In this document: positions 7,694-16,228 of the stretch, piece after piece | Position numbering within the stretch: the stretch's first letter is position 1 | Layout: each line of letters begins with the position of its first letter | Source of the DNA: DATFBY01 sp035253585 | Lineage (GTDB): Bacteria > Gemmatimonadota > Gemmatimonadetes > Gemmatimonadales > Gemmatimonadaceae | Direction: 5' to 3' | NCBI GenBank assembly: GCA_035253585.1 | Contig: DATFBY010000095.1 | Location: forward strand, 1-49,690 | Length of the DNA stretch: 49,690 nucleotides | The notes under the pieces: generated by a model | Told to the model about the DNA's origin: nothing | Databases searched by the model: none | What the model saw: the letters and a program-made list of their open reading frames with translations, nothing else | Made by a program: the position numbers and the translations under genes

Positions 7694-8221
7694 ATGAGCG
7701 AAGATCTCCGCTATCCCGTCGGGCGCTACACTCCGCCAAAAGACATAACTGAAGCGCACCTGAAGGAATGGATCGACCAGATCGCCGAAGCGCCGCGAGG
7801 GTTTCGTGCGGCGGTGAAGGGACTCTCCGACTCGCAGCTCGACACGCCGTATCGTCCTGGCGGATGGACGGTGCGGCAAGTCGTGCATCACGTGCCCGAC
7901 AGCCACATGAACGCCTACACGCGCTTCAAGCTCGCGGTCACCGAGGACGAGCCGACGATCAAGCCGTACGACGAAGGGATGTGGGCGAAGCTTCCCGACG
8001 CTCGGACCGGCTCCGTCGATGTCTCGCTAGCGCTGCTCGAAGCGCTGCACGTCCGGTGGGAGCGCTTCCTCCGGTCGCTCGAGACGAGAGATTTTGCGCG
8101 GAAGCTCAACCACCCCGAGCATGGTGTCCTCACCCTGGAGTGGATGCTCGGCATGTACGCTTGGCACGGGCGGCACCACACGACGCACATCACGGCGCTT
8201 CGCGCTCGCGAAGGCTGGTAG
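7694..8221 (+). CDS. DinB/YfiT-like putative metal-dependent hydrolase or thiol S-transferase
   Basis: The 175-aa protein has the four-helix DinB-superfamily pattern: GGWTVRQVVHHVPDSHMNAY (first metal histidine) and a C-terminal WHGRHHTTHI motif supplying further histidines. The closest named relatives are Bacillus YfiT and BstA, nickel- or zinc-binding proteins that act as thiol transferases. It follows the DHDPS-like gene by 31 bp on the same strand. Its last 195 bp are overlapped on the opposite strand by the end of the sulfatase-like gene. Confidence 0.85.
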   Translation: MSEDLRYPVGRYTPPKDITEAHLKEWIDQIAEAPRGFRAAVKGLSDSQLDTPYRPGGWTVRQVVHHVPDSHMNAYTRFKLAVTEDEPTIKPYDEGMWAKLPDARTGSVDVSLALLEALHVRWERFLRSLETRDFARKLNHPEHGVLTLEWMLGMYAWHGRHHTTHITALRAREGW

Positions 8222-9874
8222 TGGAATACGCTCGTCCCACTCGACGGGCATCGACGCCGAGTCTTGCTGCACGTCGCCGTTCGCCGAGTCGACCTGGAAT
8301 GCCGGATCGATCATCTCCAGCGGAATCTCGGTGAAGCGGAAAGGGCGGTCGTAGTGGGAGTAGTAGAGCTTGTCAGGCACTCGTGGCGCCTCGGCGCCGA
8401 ATTGAGTGACCAGCACCGTACGCATGACGTTCGCCAGCGTCATCGGTTGTGAGAACTCTCGCTCGGCACCCAGCACGCGATACGCCCCGAAGGCACCGAA
8501 GCGCTCGCGAAGAGCGGCGGCGTCAGGCACCGAATCAGGCGACGCAAACGGATCGCTGGTCGATGTTCCGTGGTCTCCCTGGAGCACGATGACCGCTCGC
8601 CGTCCAGTCCGTTTCGACCGCGCGAGAACGGCGTTCACGAATCGCAGCGTGAGCGCGTTCACGCAGCGAAGCTGCGCAACATAGCCGGCCCGAGTCTCCG
8701 GCGTCGGCGCGCTGTCGGGGGCGTACATCGGCGCGCGCGGTTTGCACCCAGCGTCCAACACGTACGGCTCGTGCGGAGCCATGATGTGCGCAAAGGCGAC
8801 CACCGGCCGATTGTCGGCGGGCACCTCGGCGAGACCGCTGAAGGTGTTGAGGATGTGCTCGGGATCCCCGGGCTCGGTGAGATTTCCGAAGCTTTGGAGC
8901 AGCGATTGTCCCCACAACACGCGGCGCAGCTCGGTTCGTGTCAGCACGCGCCGCAGCGTCAAGGCGCCAGGCTGCTCGTAGACTTCGTCAGCGAGCTTGC
9001 TGGAAAGTGTGGACGAGAACCAGGTGGACGGGAAGTAGACGAATCGATAGCCGCGCTGCTTGAGGAATCGTACCGTGCGGTTGTCCTCGATCAGATGCGT
9101 CAGCATCGATACGTCCGTCGCGTCGCGCCCGAGCTCCTCTTCGAGCGGCGTCACGTGCGCAAAGTTCAGCAGCGATGCGAGTGACAAGCGCGTCTGCGTG
9201 TAGTTCGAGTGGAACGACGTCGGGATCGAGAAGCCCAACCCACGCAGACTGTCTTCGAACTCGCGGTTGTCGTAAGCGAACCGCTCGCGCAGGACGTGGT
9301 TGTTGGCGTACTCGTCGAGCACGACGATGTAGATGTCCGGCGTCTGCGTGCCGATGGCGAGCGCGCTCGTGGAGACGGGCTTCCTCAGCTCGCGCACCAG
9401 CTCGCTGTGCTCGGTGAGCAGCTCGGTCTCTACCACGTGCCGGCCCAAGGATATGACGTTGAACGTGACCAGCGCGATTCCAGCAACGGCGAGGAATCGG
9501 CCGGCTACATCGAGCGACCCCTTCTGCCGACCCAAGCGGCGCAACAGCCACGCGCCTAACAACAACCAGATCGTCACCAACACGAGTGGACGCGACAGAC
9601 GCCAGCTCAGCCCTTTGAGGACGTCGCTCAGCGGCACCGAATAGAAGAATGCGACGACCAAGAGGCCGGTGATCGCTGCGGCCAGCGCTACACGATGCCA
9701 GCGGACGGCGAGCGTGACGATGCCGTAGACCATGCCGACGGCCGCCGTAACAAGGAGTACGACGTCCGCGAGATATTGTCCGCGGAACTGACCACCGTTC
9801 GACGCGGCCATGTGGAGAACCGGCGCCAAGGCAAGGAGGAACGGGTAGACGAGCCAGAAACGTGTGCCGCTCAT
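8027..9874 (-). CDS. Membrane-anchored sulfatase / alkaline-phosphatase-superfamily protein
   Basis: The 615-aa product has about five N-terminal transmembrane segments (within residues 7-160), then an extracytoplasmic alkaline-phosphatase-fold domain starting at PDIYIVVLDEYANN (first metal aspartate) and including AHIMAPHEPYV and VLQGDHG (metal Asp/His). This architecture is shared with LtaS-like and phosphoethanolamine-transferase-like enzymes acting on surface polymers. Its ATG overlaps the methyltransferase stop (ATGA). The last about 65 residues read antisense through the DinB gene and look like low-complexity shadow sequence, so the stop appears to have drifted downstream. Confidence 0.82.
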   Translation of the reverse strand: MSGTRFWLVYPFLLALAPVLHMAASNGGQFRGQYLADVVLLVTAAVGMVYGIVTLAVRWHRVALAAAITGLLVVAFFYSVPLSDVLKGLSWRLSRPLVLVTIWLLLGAWLLRRLGRQKGSLDVAGRFLAVAGIALVTFNVISLGRHVVETELLTEHSELVRELRKPVSTSALAIGTQTPDIYIVVLDEYANNHVLRERFAYDNREFEDSLRGLGFSIPTSFHSNYTQTRLSLASLLNFAHVTPLEEELGRDATDVSMLTHLIEDNRTVRFLKQRGYRFVYFPSTWFSSTLSSKLADEVYEQPGALTLRRVLTRTELRRVLWGQSLLQSFGNLTEPGDPEHILNTFSGLAEVPADNRPVVAFAHIMAPHEPYVLDAGCKPRAPMYAPDSAPTPETRAGYVAQLRCVNALTLRFVNAVLARSKRTGRRAVIVLQGDHGTSTSDPFASPDSVPDAAALRERFGAFGAYRVLGAEREFSQPMTLANVMRTVLVTQFGAEAPRVPDKLYYSHYDRPFRFTEIPLEMIDPAFQVDSANGDVQQDSASMPVEWDERIPLPAFASAKRRDVRRVVPPVPSVHAEHPLQGEDTMLGVVELPRKISRLERPEEALPPDVQRFEQR

Positions 9875-11268
9875 GCCTGCTCCGCGGTCCTCCGAATCAT
9901 CAAGTACAGCGTCCGCGGTGAATCTTCGACGGGCCGCGCATCGATCACCGCGAAGTGCGGTGCGAACGCGCGTTCGAAACCTTCGCGCGTGTAGTCAGGC
10001 ATCACGTCTTCGCGATTACGCAGCAGCCGCTGGACCTGCACATCCTCCTTCGGGACGAACTCGATCACCAGCGCGCGTCCGAGTCGAGCGAGATAGCGCG
10101 CGACGCTTTCCAGCGGGACGTTGTTGCCGATGGCCAGGTGATGTACCAGCGCGAGCGCAAGCACCACGTCGGCCGGCCCACGATCTTCGAGCGACAGGCG
10201 CTCGCGATGTCCCCACCCCTGGGACGGCGTCGGGTTCGTGAGATCCATGAGCAGCGGGTGAATGTGCTGGTCGCCAGCGGCGCGCGCGCGTTGATGATTC
10301 CGCTCCACAGCCGCGGGATCGACATCGGCCGACAGCACCCACGCGCCGCGCTTCGCCGCGACGCGACTGTACGCGCCGGTGTTCGCGCCGAGGTCCCAGA
10401 CGACGTTGGCCTCGACGCGCGAGAGAAACGCGTCCAGCGTTTCAGCCTTCGAGCGCTGTGCCGCGTCGTTGTAGCTGTTGTCCGATTCGTAGTCGGCCCA
10501 CTGCGTTCCCTTCGGCGCCCACTCGACGGAGCGCACCGTCGACTCGAGCTGCTGGACGAGACGCAGCAGCGATGCTCGTGAGATGCGTCGCCCGCCGGCG
10601 ACGTCGGCCACCGAGCTTTCGGCGAAGCGACGTTGCGCGCGCGCGTGCACGTGAACGTGGAGCAACGTGCCGAAGTGCAGCCACGTGCTGCGCGGAAGCA
10701 GCGCGCTGCCGAGATCGAGCGGAATTCCATCGAGGTGCTGACGCAGGAGTCCGCTGCAGCGAATGTCGACGCGGCTCATCAGCAGCAACGGCACGAGGAA
10801 GTGCTGGCAGAACTGTCTGTACGCGACCCAGGGCTGTCCCTCCTCGTGCGGCGCGAACGACAGCGTGTCGATGAACACCGGCTTCGCGCCGCGGAACTGC
10901 ACGTTGTACGCGCTCGCGTCGCGCAGCGTGAAACCACGTGCGAGCGCGCGCCGTTGCAGCTCCAGGGTGAGCAGCGCCGCGTCCTTCAGCTGTCCGAAGC
11001 ACCACTCGTACGGATACGAGATGAACGGCACGCGCTCCGGACGCAGCACGGCGTGCGCGTCGGTGGTGGCGGCCAGCTCCGATCCGACGCGCTCATGGGC
11101 GACGAGCAGCCCCGCGCTTTGCAGCTCGTCGTACAACCCGGAAGAGATGAACGCGTCGAACGCCGAGGCGAACACGGGGTTCACCTGACGATAGAGTATC
11201 CCTTCACGTGTGTAGACGAAACCGCTCGGATCGCGAAAGGACGCCGCGAGCGGCTGGGCGTTTGCTAT
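9871..11268 (-). CDS. Class I SAM-dependent methyltransferase, NoeA-like
   Basis: The protein has an N-terminal region with the family signature YPYEWCFGQLKDAALLTLEL and a later Rossmann methyltransferase domain: motif I is VVWDLGANTGAYSRVAA, followed by ADVVLALALVHHLA. Rhizobial NoeA belongs to this family. The first conventional start, GTG at 11184, gives 437 aa but would drop conserved-looking sequence: the frame stays open upstream and reads FRDPSGFVYTREGILYRQVNP. No ATG, GTG or TTG exists in frame before the preceding gene; the only coupled position is an ATA at 11266-11268 overlapping that gene's TAG (ATAG). I give the extended span, with the start unresolved. Confidence 0.75.
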   Translation of the reverse strand: MANAQPLAASFRDPSGFVYTREGILYRQVNPVFASAFDAFISSGLYDELQSAGLLVAHERVGSELAATTDAHAVLRPERVPFISYPYEWCFGQLKDAALLTLELQRRALARGFTLRDASAYNVQFRGAKPVFIDTLSFAPHEEGQPWVAYRQFCQHFLVPLLLMSRVDIRCSGLLRQHLDGIPLDLGSALLPRSTWLHFGTLLHVHVHARAQRRFAESSVADVAGGRRISRASLLRLVQQLESTVRSVEWAPKGTQWADYESDNSYNDAAQRSKAETLDAFLSRVEANVVWDLGANTGAYSRVAAKRGAWVLSADVDPAAVERNHQRARAAGDQHIHPLLMDLTNPTPSQGWGHRERLSLEDRGPADVVLALALVHHLAIGNNVPLESVARYLARLGRALVIEFVPKEDVQVQRLLRNREDVMPDYTREGFERAFAPHFAVIDARPVEDSPRTLYLMIRRTAEQA

Positions 11269-11405
11269 CGCGGGCGGCGTGTGAAGATCCCCCGGACGAA
11301 ACTGGTGAACGCTGCGCGAGCGCTGGAGAACGTCGCGGCCGCGGCGACGATGCCGGCGGCGATCAGTTGGAGGATGAGACTGCCCGCTGAAGGATCGATG
11401 TACAT
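11265..11405 (-). CDS. Small single-pass membrane protein (46 aa)
   Basis: ATG at 11405 opens a 46-codon frame beginning MYIDPSAGS, followed by a hydrophobic helix (ILQLIAAGIVAAAATF, about 11-26) and a strongly basic C-terminus (RGIFTRRPR). Short proteins starting M-Y-x-D-P-x-A-G-S are, as I recall, found beside surface-glycan methyltransferase and sulfatase-fold genes, which fits the two genes downstream here. The stop codon abuts or overlaps the next gene, implying coupling. A longer in-frame extension upstream to 11555 has poor coding character, so I reject it. Confidence 0.65.
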   Translation of the reverse strand: MYIDPSAGSLILQLIAAGIVAAAATFSSARAAFTSFVRGIFTRRPR

Positions 11406-11651
11406 CGCTGCTCTGGACCTCGACAGGGTGAAAGAACGGCGGCCCCGTTGCGTGGCACGAAACGTTACAGGATCTTCTTCACGAAGAACTCGTCTCTTCA
11501 ATCTCCTTGCCATGCTCCACCTGCGTTCACGCGCTCCACGCAGCCTCATCGCCACGCCTCACAGTCGCGAGCGGTCTGCGCGTTGCACCGCCGCCGTCGC
11601 CGCCGCGCGACACCGCGCCGACGTTGATCGGCGCAACGGTTCGAGGCATCG

Positions 11652-12152
11652 ATGACCACGCGGCGCGCACTCCGATTCTGGCCGCTCGGACTGATCGTTC
11701 TGCTCGCCGACTGCGCGACGAAGCGGCTCGCCGAAAAGCACCTCGCACCGGGAATTCCAGAGCAGGTGGCGGGGGACGTGATCCAGCTCACGCTCACGTA
11801 CAACACGGGCGCGGTATTCGGCATTCCACTCGGCAGCGTCGCGCGCGTCGTGCTCATTCTCGTCGCACTCGGCGTGTTGGCGGTGTTGCTCAATCTTTAT
11901 CGCCGCACCGAGCCGCACGACTGGTGGCGCACCGTCTCGCTAGCGCTGCTCTGCGCGGGCGCCGTCGGTAATCTCCTCGACCGGGTTCGCTCGCCGCGCG
12001 GCGTCGTCGATTTCATCGACATCGGACTCGGCGCGCTTCGCTTCTGGACGTTCAACGTCGCCGACATGGCGGTCACCGTGGGCGCGGTGATGCTCGCCAT
12101 CTCCCTCTGGCGCGAAGAGAAAGAGCATGCGGCGCGCGGCGCGCGCGCTTGA
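11652..12152 (+). CDS. lspA: Lipoprotein signal peptidase (signal peptidase II)
   Basis: The 166-aa product has four transmembrane segments and the conserved LspA motifs: an aspartate in the first helix (LLADCATK), NTGAVFG (about 57-63), GNLLDR (first catalytic Asp, about 105-110) and FNVADM (second catalytic Asp, about 131-136). LspA cleaves prolipoproteins before the lipid-modified cysteine. Client candidates here are SusD and the cytochrome/Vgb lipoprotein. It is transcribed alone, divergent from the minus-strand glycan operon, with the sdh promoter immediately downstream. Confidence 0.95.
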   Translation: MTTRRALRFWPLGLIVLLADCATKRLAEKHLAPGIPEQVAGDVIQLTLTYNTGAVFGIPLGSVARVVLILVALGVLAVLLNLYRRTEPHDWWRTVSLALLCAGAVGNLLDRVRSPRGVVDFIDIGLGALRFWTFNVADMAVTVGAVMLAISLWREEKEHAARGARA

Positions 12153-12175
12153 GCGTCGTCGAGCGCCGGTTGGCA

Positions 12176-12206
12176 TTGACACGTCGCACGCGACACGATT
12201 GAATAT
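12176..12206 (+). promoter_or_regulatory. Probable sigma-70-type promoter of the sdh operon
   Basis: A consensus TTGACA (12176-12181) is followed after 18-19 bp by TGAATAT (12200-12206) in the 87-bp gap between lspA and the first sdh gene. The spacer contains a small palindrome, GTCGCACGCGAC (about 12183-12194), that could be an operator. The call rests on sequence match only. Confidence 0.5.
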
Positions 12207-12239
12207 CCCCGACTCTTCCCCGCCACCGCGGCACTTCTG

Positions 12240-13043
12240 ATGGCTCACGCGCAGCTTCCGATCTTCGAACGCGGCTTTGGCGCGACCGCGCGCCGTGATG
12301 CGTGGTGGGTGCAGCCCCTGATCGTGTTGGTCGTGCTCTCGGGCTTCGTCGTGTACTCGACGTGGGCCGCGTTCCAGAACGCGCATTACACGTACGGCCC
12401 GTATCTCTCGCCCTTCTATTCGCCGGAAATCTTCGGCGATTCGCCGCATGCGTGGCTGGGACCGAAGCCGGGGTGGTGGCCGGCCTGGCTCCCCTTCTCG
12501 CCCGCACTGCTGATCCTTCCCTTCCCCGGACTCTTCCGTCTCACCTGCTACTACTATCGTGGAGCGTACTACAAGGCGTTCTGGGCCGACCCTCCGGCCT
12601 GCACGGTCGGCGAGCCACGCCAGAGCTACCGCGGAGAGCAGCGCTTTCCGTTGATCGTGCAGAACGTGCATCGCTACGTGCTGTACATCGCGCTGTTCTT
12701 TCTGATCTTCCTGGCCTACGATCTATGGAAGGCGATGTGGTTCATGAATCCCTCGACCGGTCGCGAGGAGTTCGGGATCGGTCTGGGGACCATCGTGCTG
12801 GCGGTGAATCTCGTCTTCCTTTCCGGCTACACCTTCGGATGTCATTCGCTGCGCCACGTGATCGGCGGCTACATCGATCAGCTCTCGCGCTTCCCCATCC
12901 GCTTCCGCCTCTACAAGGGTGCTTCGGCCTGTAATCGCGCGCACCAGCGCTGGGCCTGGGTCAGCCTCCTCTCCGTGATGTTCGCCGACATCTACATCCG
13001 CCTCTGCTCGATGGGCGTGTGGACGGATTGGAGAATCCTTTGA
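12240..13043 (+). CDS. sdhC: Succinate dehydrogenase membrane-anchor subunit
   Basis: The 267-aa protein has about five hydrophobic segments (about 24-44, 83-98, 145-165, 186-203, 240-256) and histidines suited to haem or quinone sites (VQNVHRYVLY, GCHSLRHVIGGYIDQL). It lies 10 bp before the flavoprotein gene, and this anchor-first order with one large anchor is known for several actinobacterial and related Sdh/Frd complexes. The sequence is not close to E. coli SdhC or SdhD, so the symbol is given by position and topology. It anchors SdhAB to the inner membrane and passes electrons to quinone. Confidence 0.82.
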   Translation: MAHAQLPIFERGFGATARRDAWWVQPLIVLVVLSGFVVYSTWAAFQNAHYTYGPYLSPFYSPEIFGDSPHAWLGPKPGWWPAWLPFSPALLILPFPGLFRLTCYYYRGAYYKAFWADPPACTVGEPRQSYRGEQRFPLIVQNVHRYVLYIALFFLIFLAYDLWKAMWFMNPSTGREEFGIGLGTIVLAVNLVFLSGYTFGCHSLRHVIGGYIDQLSRFPIRFRLYKGASACNRAHQRWAWVSLLSVMFADIYIRLCSMGVWTDWRIL

Positions 13044-13053
13044 GCTTCGAGGC

Positions 13054-14868
13054 ATGACCGAGATCGCAAGCGCTCAGCACGACGTCCTCGTCGTCGGCGC
13101 GGGCGGCGCCGGCTTGCGGGCAGCGATCGCGGCATCGTCGGAGGGTGTCACGGTTGGCCTGGTGTGCAAATCGCTGCTCGGGAAGGCGCACACCGTGATG
13201 GCCGAAGGCGGCGTCGCTGCCGCGTTAGGCAACGTCGACGATCGCGACAACTGGATGGTGCACTTCGCCGACACCATGCGCGGCGGCCAATATCTCAACA
13301 ACTGGCGCATGGCGGAGCTGCACGCGAAGGAAGCGCCGGCTCGCGTGCGAGAGCTCGAGGCGTGGGGCGCGCTTTTCGATCGAACGCCCGACGGGCGAAT
13401 CCTTCAGCGCAACTTCGGTGGTCACAAGTATCCGCGGCTGGCGCACGTCGGCGACCGCACCGGACTGGAGATGATCCGTACGCTCCAGGACTACGGCGTT
13501 CATCAAGGTATCGACGTGCACATGGAGTGCACGGTCGTCACGCTACTCAAGGATGGCGAGCGGGTCTCCGGCGCTCTGGCGTACGATCGAGAGCGTGGCC
13601 GGTTCAAGCTCTTCCGCGCGAAAGCGATCGTGATCGCCACCGGCGGCATCGGTCGCGCCTACTCGATCACCAGCAACAGTTGGGAATACACCGGCGATGG
13701 CCATGCGCTGGCGTATCACGCCGGAGCCGCGCTCCAGGACATGGAGTTCGTACAGTTCCACCCGACGGGAATGGTGTGGCCACCCAGCGTCCGTGGCATC
13801 CTGGTCACCGAAGGGGTGCGCGGCGAGGGCGGAGTGCTGCTCAACAACCAAGGTCGTCGATTCATGTTCGACGACATCCCGGAGAACTATCGCGCTCAGA
13901 CGGCCGACAACGAAGACGAAGGCTGGCGATACACGCAAGGCGACAAGAACGCGCGTCGTCCTCCCGAGCTGCTCACACGCGATCACGTCGCGCGCGCCAT
14001 CGTCCGCGAAGTGCGCGAAGGACGTGGGAGCCCGCACGGCGGCGTCTTTCTCGACATCGCCTGGATCAAGGCGCGGCTGCCTAACGCGGCGGAGCACATC
14101 AAGAAGAAGCTCCCCAGCATGTACCATCAGTTCAAGCAGCTGGCCGACATCGACATTACGAGCACGCCAATGGAGGTCGGGCCGACGACCCATTACATCA
14201 TGGGCGGCATCCGTGTCGATGGCGACACACAGATGTCGACCGTGCCCGGCCTCTTCGCCGCGGGGGAGAGCGCGGCGGGACTCCACGGCGCAAACCGCCT
14301 TGGCGGCAATTCGCTCTCCGACCTCCTGGTGTTCGGCCAGCGAGCTGGCGAGTTCGCGGCCAAATTCGCTCGAGCGAACGGCGATTGCGGCATTGATGAC
14401 GCGCAGGTTCGCGCCGCCGAACATCGCTCGCTGGAACCGTTCTCCCGGAACGGTGATGCCGAGGGGCCGTACCGCGTGCAGCACGATCTCCAGACGATGA
14501 TGCAGAGCCTGGTCGGCATTGTCAGGCAGGAGCGCGACATGGCTCGCGCGCTCGAGGGCATCGGGCAGCTGCGCGATCGCGCGGGCCGCGTGGCGGTGCA
14601 TGGCCATCGCGAGTACAACCCCGGGTGGCACACCGCGCTCGACCTCGACAACCTCCTGACCGTGTCGGAGGCCATCACGCTGTCGGCGCTGGAGCGCAAG
14701 GAGAGTCGCGGCGGGCACTTCCGCGAGGATTACCCCGAGAAGGACGCCTCATACGCACACTTCAACATCCTCGTGCAAAAGGGAGCCGACGGCCGGATGC
14801 AGCTGCGCCGCGAGCCGATCCCGGAGATGCCCGCCGAGCTGAAAGAGGTCATCGCCACTCAGAAGTAG
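13054..14868 (+). CDS. sdhA: Succinate dehydrogenase/fumarate reductase flavoprotein subunit
   Basis: The 604-aa protein has the N-terminal FAD-binding motif VVGAGGAGLRAAI, the segment KSLLGKAHTVMAEGG around the expected FAD-linkage site, the substrate-site sequence QFHPTG (about 231-236), RGEGG, and the late HGANRLGGNSLSDLLVFGQRAG motif. The usual covalent-FAD histidine (SHTVAAQGG in E. coli) aligns with AHTVMAEGG, so His is retained. It oxidises succinate to fumarate, or the reverse. In-frame GTTAGGC (13224) and GCCTAAC (14079) encode Leu-Gly with a TTA codon and Pro-Asn. Confidence 0.95.
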   Translation: MTEIASAQHDVLVVGAGGAGLRAAIAASSEGVTVGLVCKSLLGKAHTVMAEGGVAAALGNVDDRDNWMVHFADTMRGGQYLNNWRMAELHAKEAPARVRELEAWGALFDRTPDGRILQRNFGGHKYPRLAHVGDRTGLEMIRTLQDYGVHQGIDVHMECTVVTLLKDGERVSGALAYDRERGRFKLFRAKAIVIATGGIGRAYSITSNSWEYTGDGHALAYHAGAALQDMEFVQFHPTGMVWPPSVRGILVTEGVRGEGGVLLNNQGRRFMFDDIPENYRAQTADNEDEGWRYTQGDKNARRPPELLTRDHVARAIVREVREGRGSPHGGVFLDIAWIKARLPNAAEHIKKKLPSMYHQFKQLADIDITSTPMEVGPTTHYIMGGIRVDGDTQMSTVPGLFAAGESAAGLHGANRLGGNSLSDLLVFGQRAGEFAAKFARANGDCGIDDAQVRAAEHRSLEPFSRNGDAEGPYRVQHDLQTMMQSLVGIVRQERDMARALEGIGQLRDRAGRVAVHGHREYNPGWHTALDLDNLLTVSEAITLSALERKESRGGHFREDYPEKDASYAHFNILVQKGADGRMQLRREPIPEMPAELKEVIATQK

Positions 14869-14928
14869 CGCGCCGGCATCTTTCTCCGTAACGTCCGAAC
14901 ACGACAAGCTCTTTCGAAGCCGGGTGAA

Positions 14929-16218
14929 ATGAGCGAGCCCACTCTCCGTACCGATCAACCCGTGCGCTTCAACGCCGATGCCGCCTCGCCCCAGCCGCTC
15001 GGTGAGCGCGCCCGCATCGGATCGCTCGATGTTCTCCGCGGTGCCGCGTTGTTAGGCATCCTGGTCATGAACATCCAGGCGTTCTCGATGCCCGGTGCGG
15101 CGTACATGAATCCGACCGCGTACGGCAACCTCGAGGGTGCGAACTGGCTGGTCTGGCTCGCCGGCCATCTGTTCTTCGATCAGAAGATGATGAGCATCTT
15201 CACGATGCTCTTCGGGGCGGGCATTCTCATTTTCGCGGGCAAAGGCGGAGACCCCGCGCGTGCACGCTCGTTGCACCACCGACGCATGCTCTGGCTCCTG
15301 CTATTCGGCATTGTGCACGCGCACATCTTCTGGTACGGCGACATCCTCTTTTCCTACGCCGTCGTCGGTTTACTCGCGTACCGGTTCCGCGATCGGGCGC
15401 CGGCCGAGCTCATTCGCAAAGGGATCATCTTCATCTGTGTCGCTCCGATCATCGGCATCGTGATCGGCCTCTCGATGAACTTCTGGCCGCCGGAAGGCGT
15501 GCGGAGCTTCAGCGACAATAGTTGGGCTCCGACGGACTCGGTGCTGGCCAAGGAGTTGAACGGCTATCGCGGTGGATGGATAGACCAGGTGCCGGTTCGG
15601 TCGACCACCGCGCTTCTCTTCCAAACGATAGCCTTGCTCATTTTCGTCGGATGGCGCGTCTGGGGACTCATGCTCATCGGCATGGCACTCCTCAAGCTCG
15701 GCATCCTCGACGGCAGCCGTCCGCCGCGCTTCTACGCGCGCATGGCCGCGCTCGGATTCGGCATCGGCCTCCCCGTCGTCGCGCTCGGCGTCTGGCTGCA
15801 CACGGCGACCGGATGGAACGCGCGGTATTCGATGTTTCTCATCAGCCAGCTGAACTATTTCGCGAGCATCGCCGTCGCCTTCGGCTGGATCGGTTTGGTG
15901 ATGGCGGCCTACACCAAACACGCGGTCGGGTGGCTCACCACACGGCTCGCCGCGGTGGGGCGGATGGCATTCACCAATTACATCGTTCAAACCATCATCT
16001 GTACCACGATCTTCTACGGCCACGGCTTCGGACGCTATGGTCTGGTGGAGCGCGTAGGACAGATCGCGATCGTGGTCGCCATCTGGATCGCGCAGCTGGT
16101 GATCTCACCCATGTGGCTGCGACATTTCCAATACGGTCCGCTGGAGTGGCTCTGGCGCTCACTCACCTATCGTTCGTGGCAACCGCTCGCGCGAACCACG
16201 CCTCTTGCCGTCACCTGA
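14929..16218 (+). CDS. DUF418 family multi-pass membrane protein inside the sdh operon
   Basis: The 429-aa protein starts with the DUF418-type signature RIGSLDVLRGAALLGILVMNIQAF (about 27-50) and has 8-10 predicted transmembrane helices, ending with the typical ISPMWLRHFQYGPLEWLWRSLTY. DUF418 proteins (YeiB-like) are related to acyltransferase-3-like membrane proteins; their substrate is unknown. The gene sits between sdhA (60 bp downstream of it) and sdhB (10 bp upstream), all on the same strand, so it is probably co-transcribed. This interruption of an otherwise canonical operon is unusual. No sign of a recent insertion (repeats, composition shift) is visible. Confidence 0.9.
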   Translation: MSEPTLRTDQPVRFNADAASPQPLGERARIGSLDVLRGAALLGILVMNIQAFSMPGAAYMNPTAYGNLEGANWLVWLAGHLFFDQKMMSIFTMLFGAGILIFAGKGGDPARARSLHHRRMLWLLLFGIVHAHIFWYGDILFSYAVVGLLAYRFRDRAPAELIRKGIIFICVAPIIGIVIGLSMNFWPPEGVRSFSDNSWAPTDSVLAKELNGYRGGWIDQVPVRSTTALLFQTIALLIFVGWRVWGLMLIGMALLKLGILDGSRPPRFYARMAALGFGIGLPVVALGVWLHTATGWNARYSMFLISQLNYFASIAVAFGWIGLVMAAYTKHAVGWLTTRLAAVGRMAFTNYIVQTIICTTIFYGHGFGRYGLVERVGQIAIVVAIWIAQLVISPMWLRHFQYGPLEWLWRSLTYRSWQPLARTTPLAVT

Positions 16219-16228
16219 CAAGGAGACA

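Noticed and set aside
14929..16218. DUF418 gene as a recent mobile insertion in the sdh operon
   Set aside because: No flanking repeats, transposase remnant or obvious composition change; spacing and strand are operon-like.
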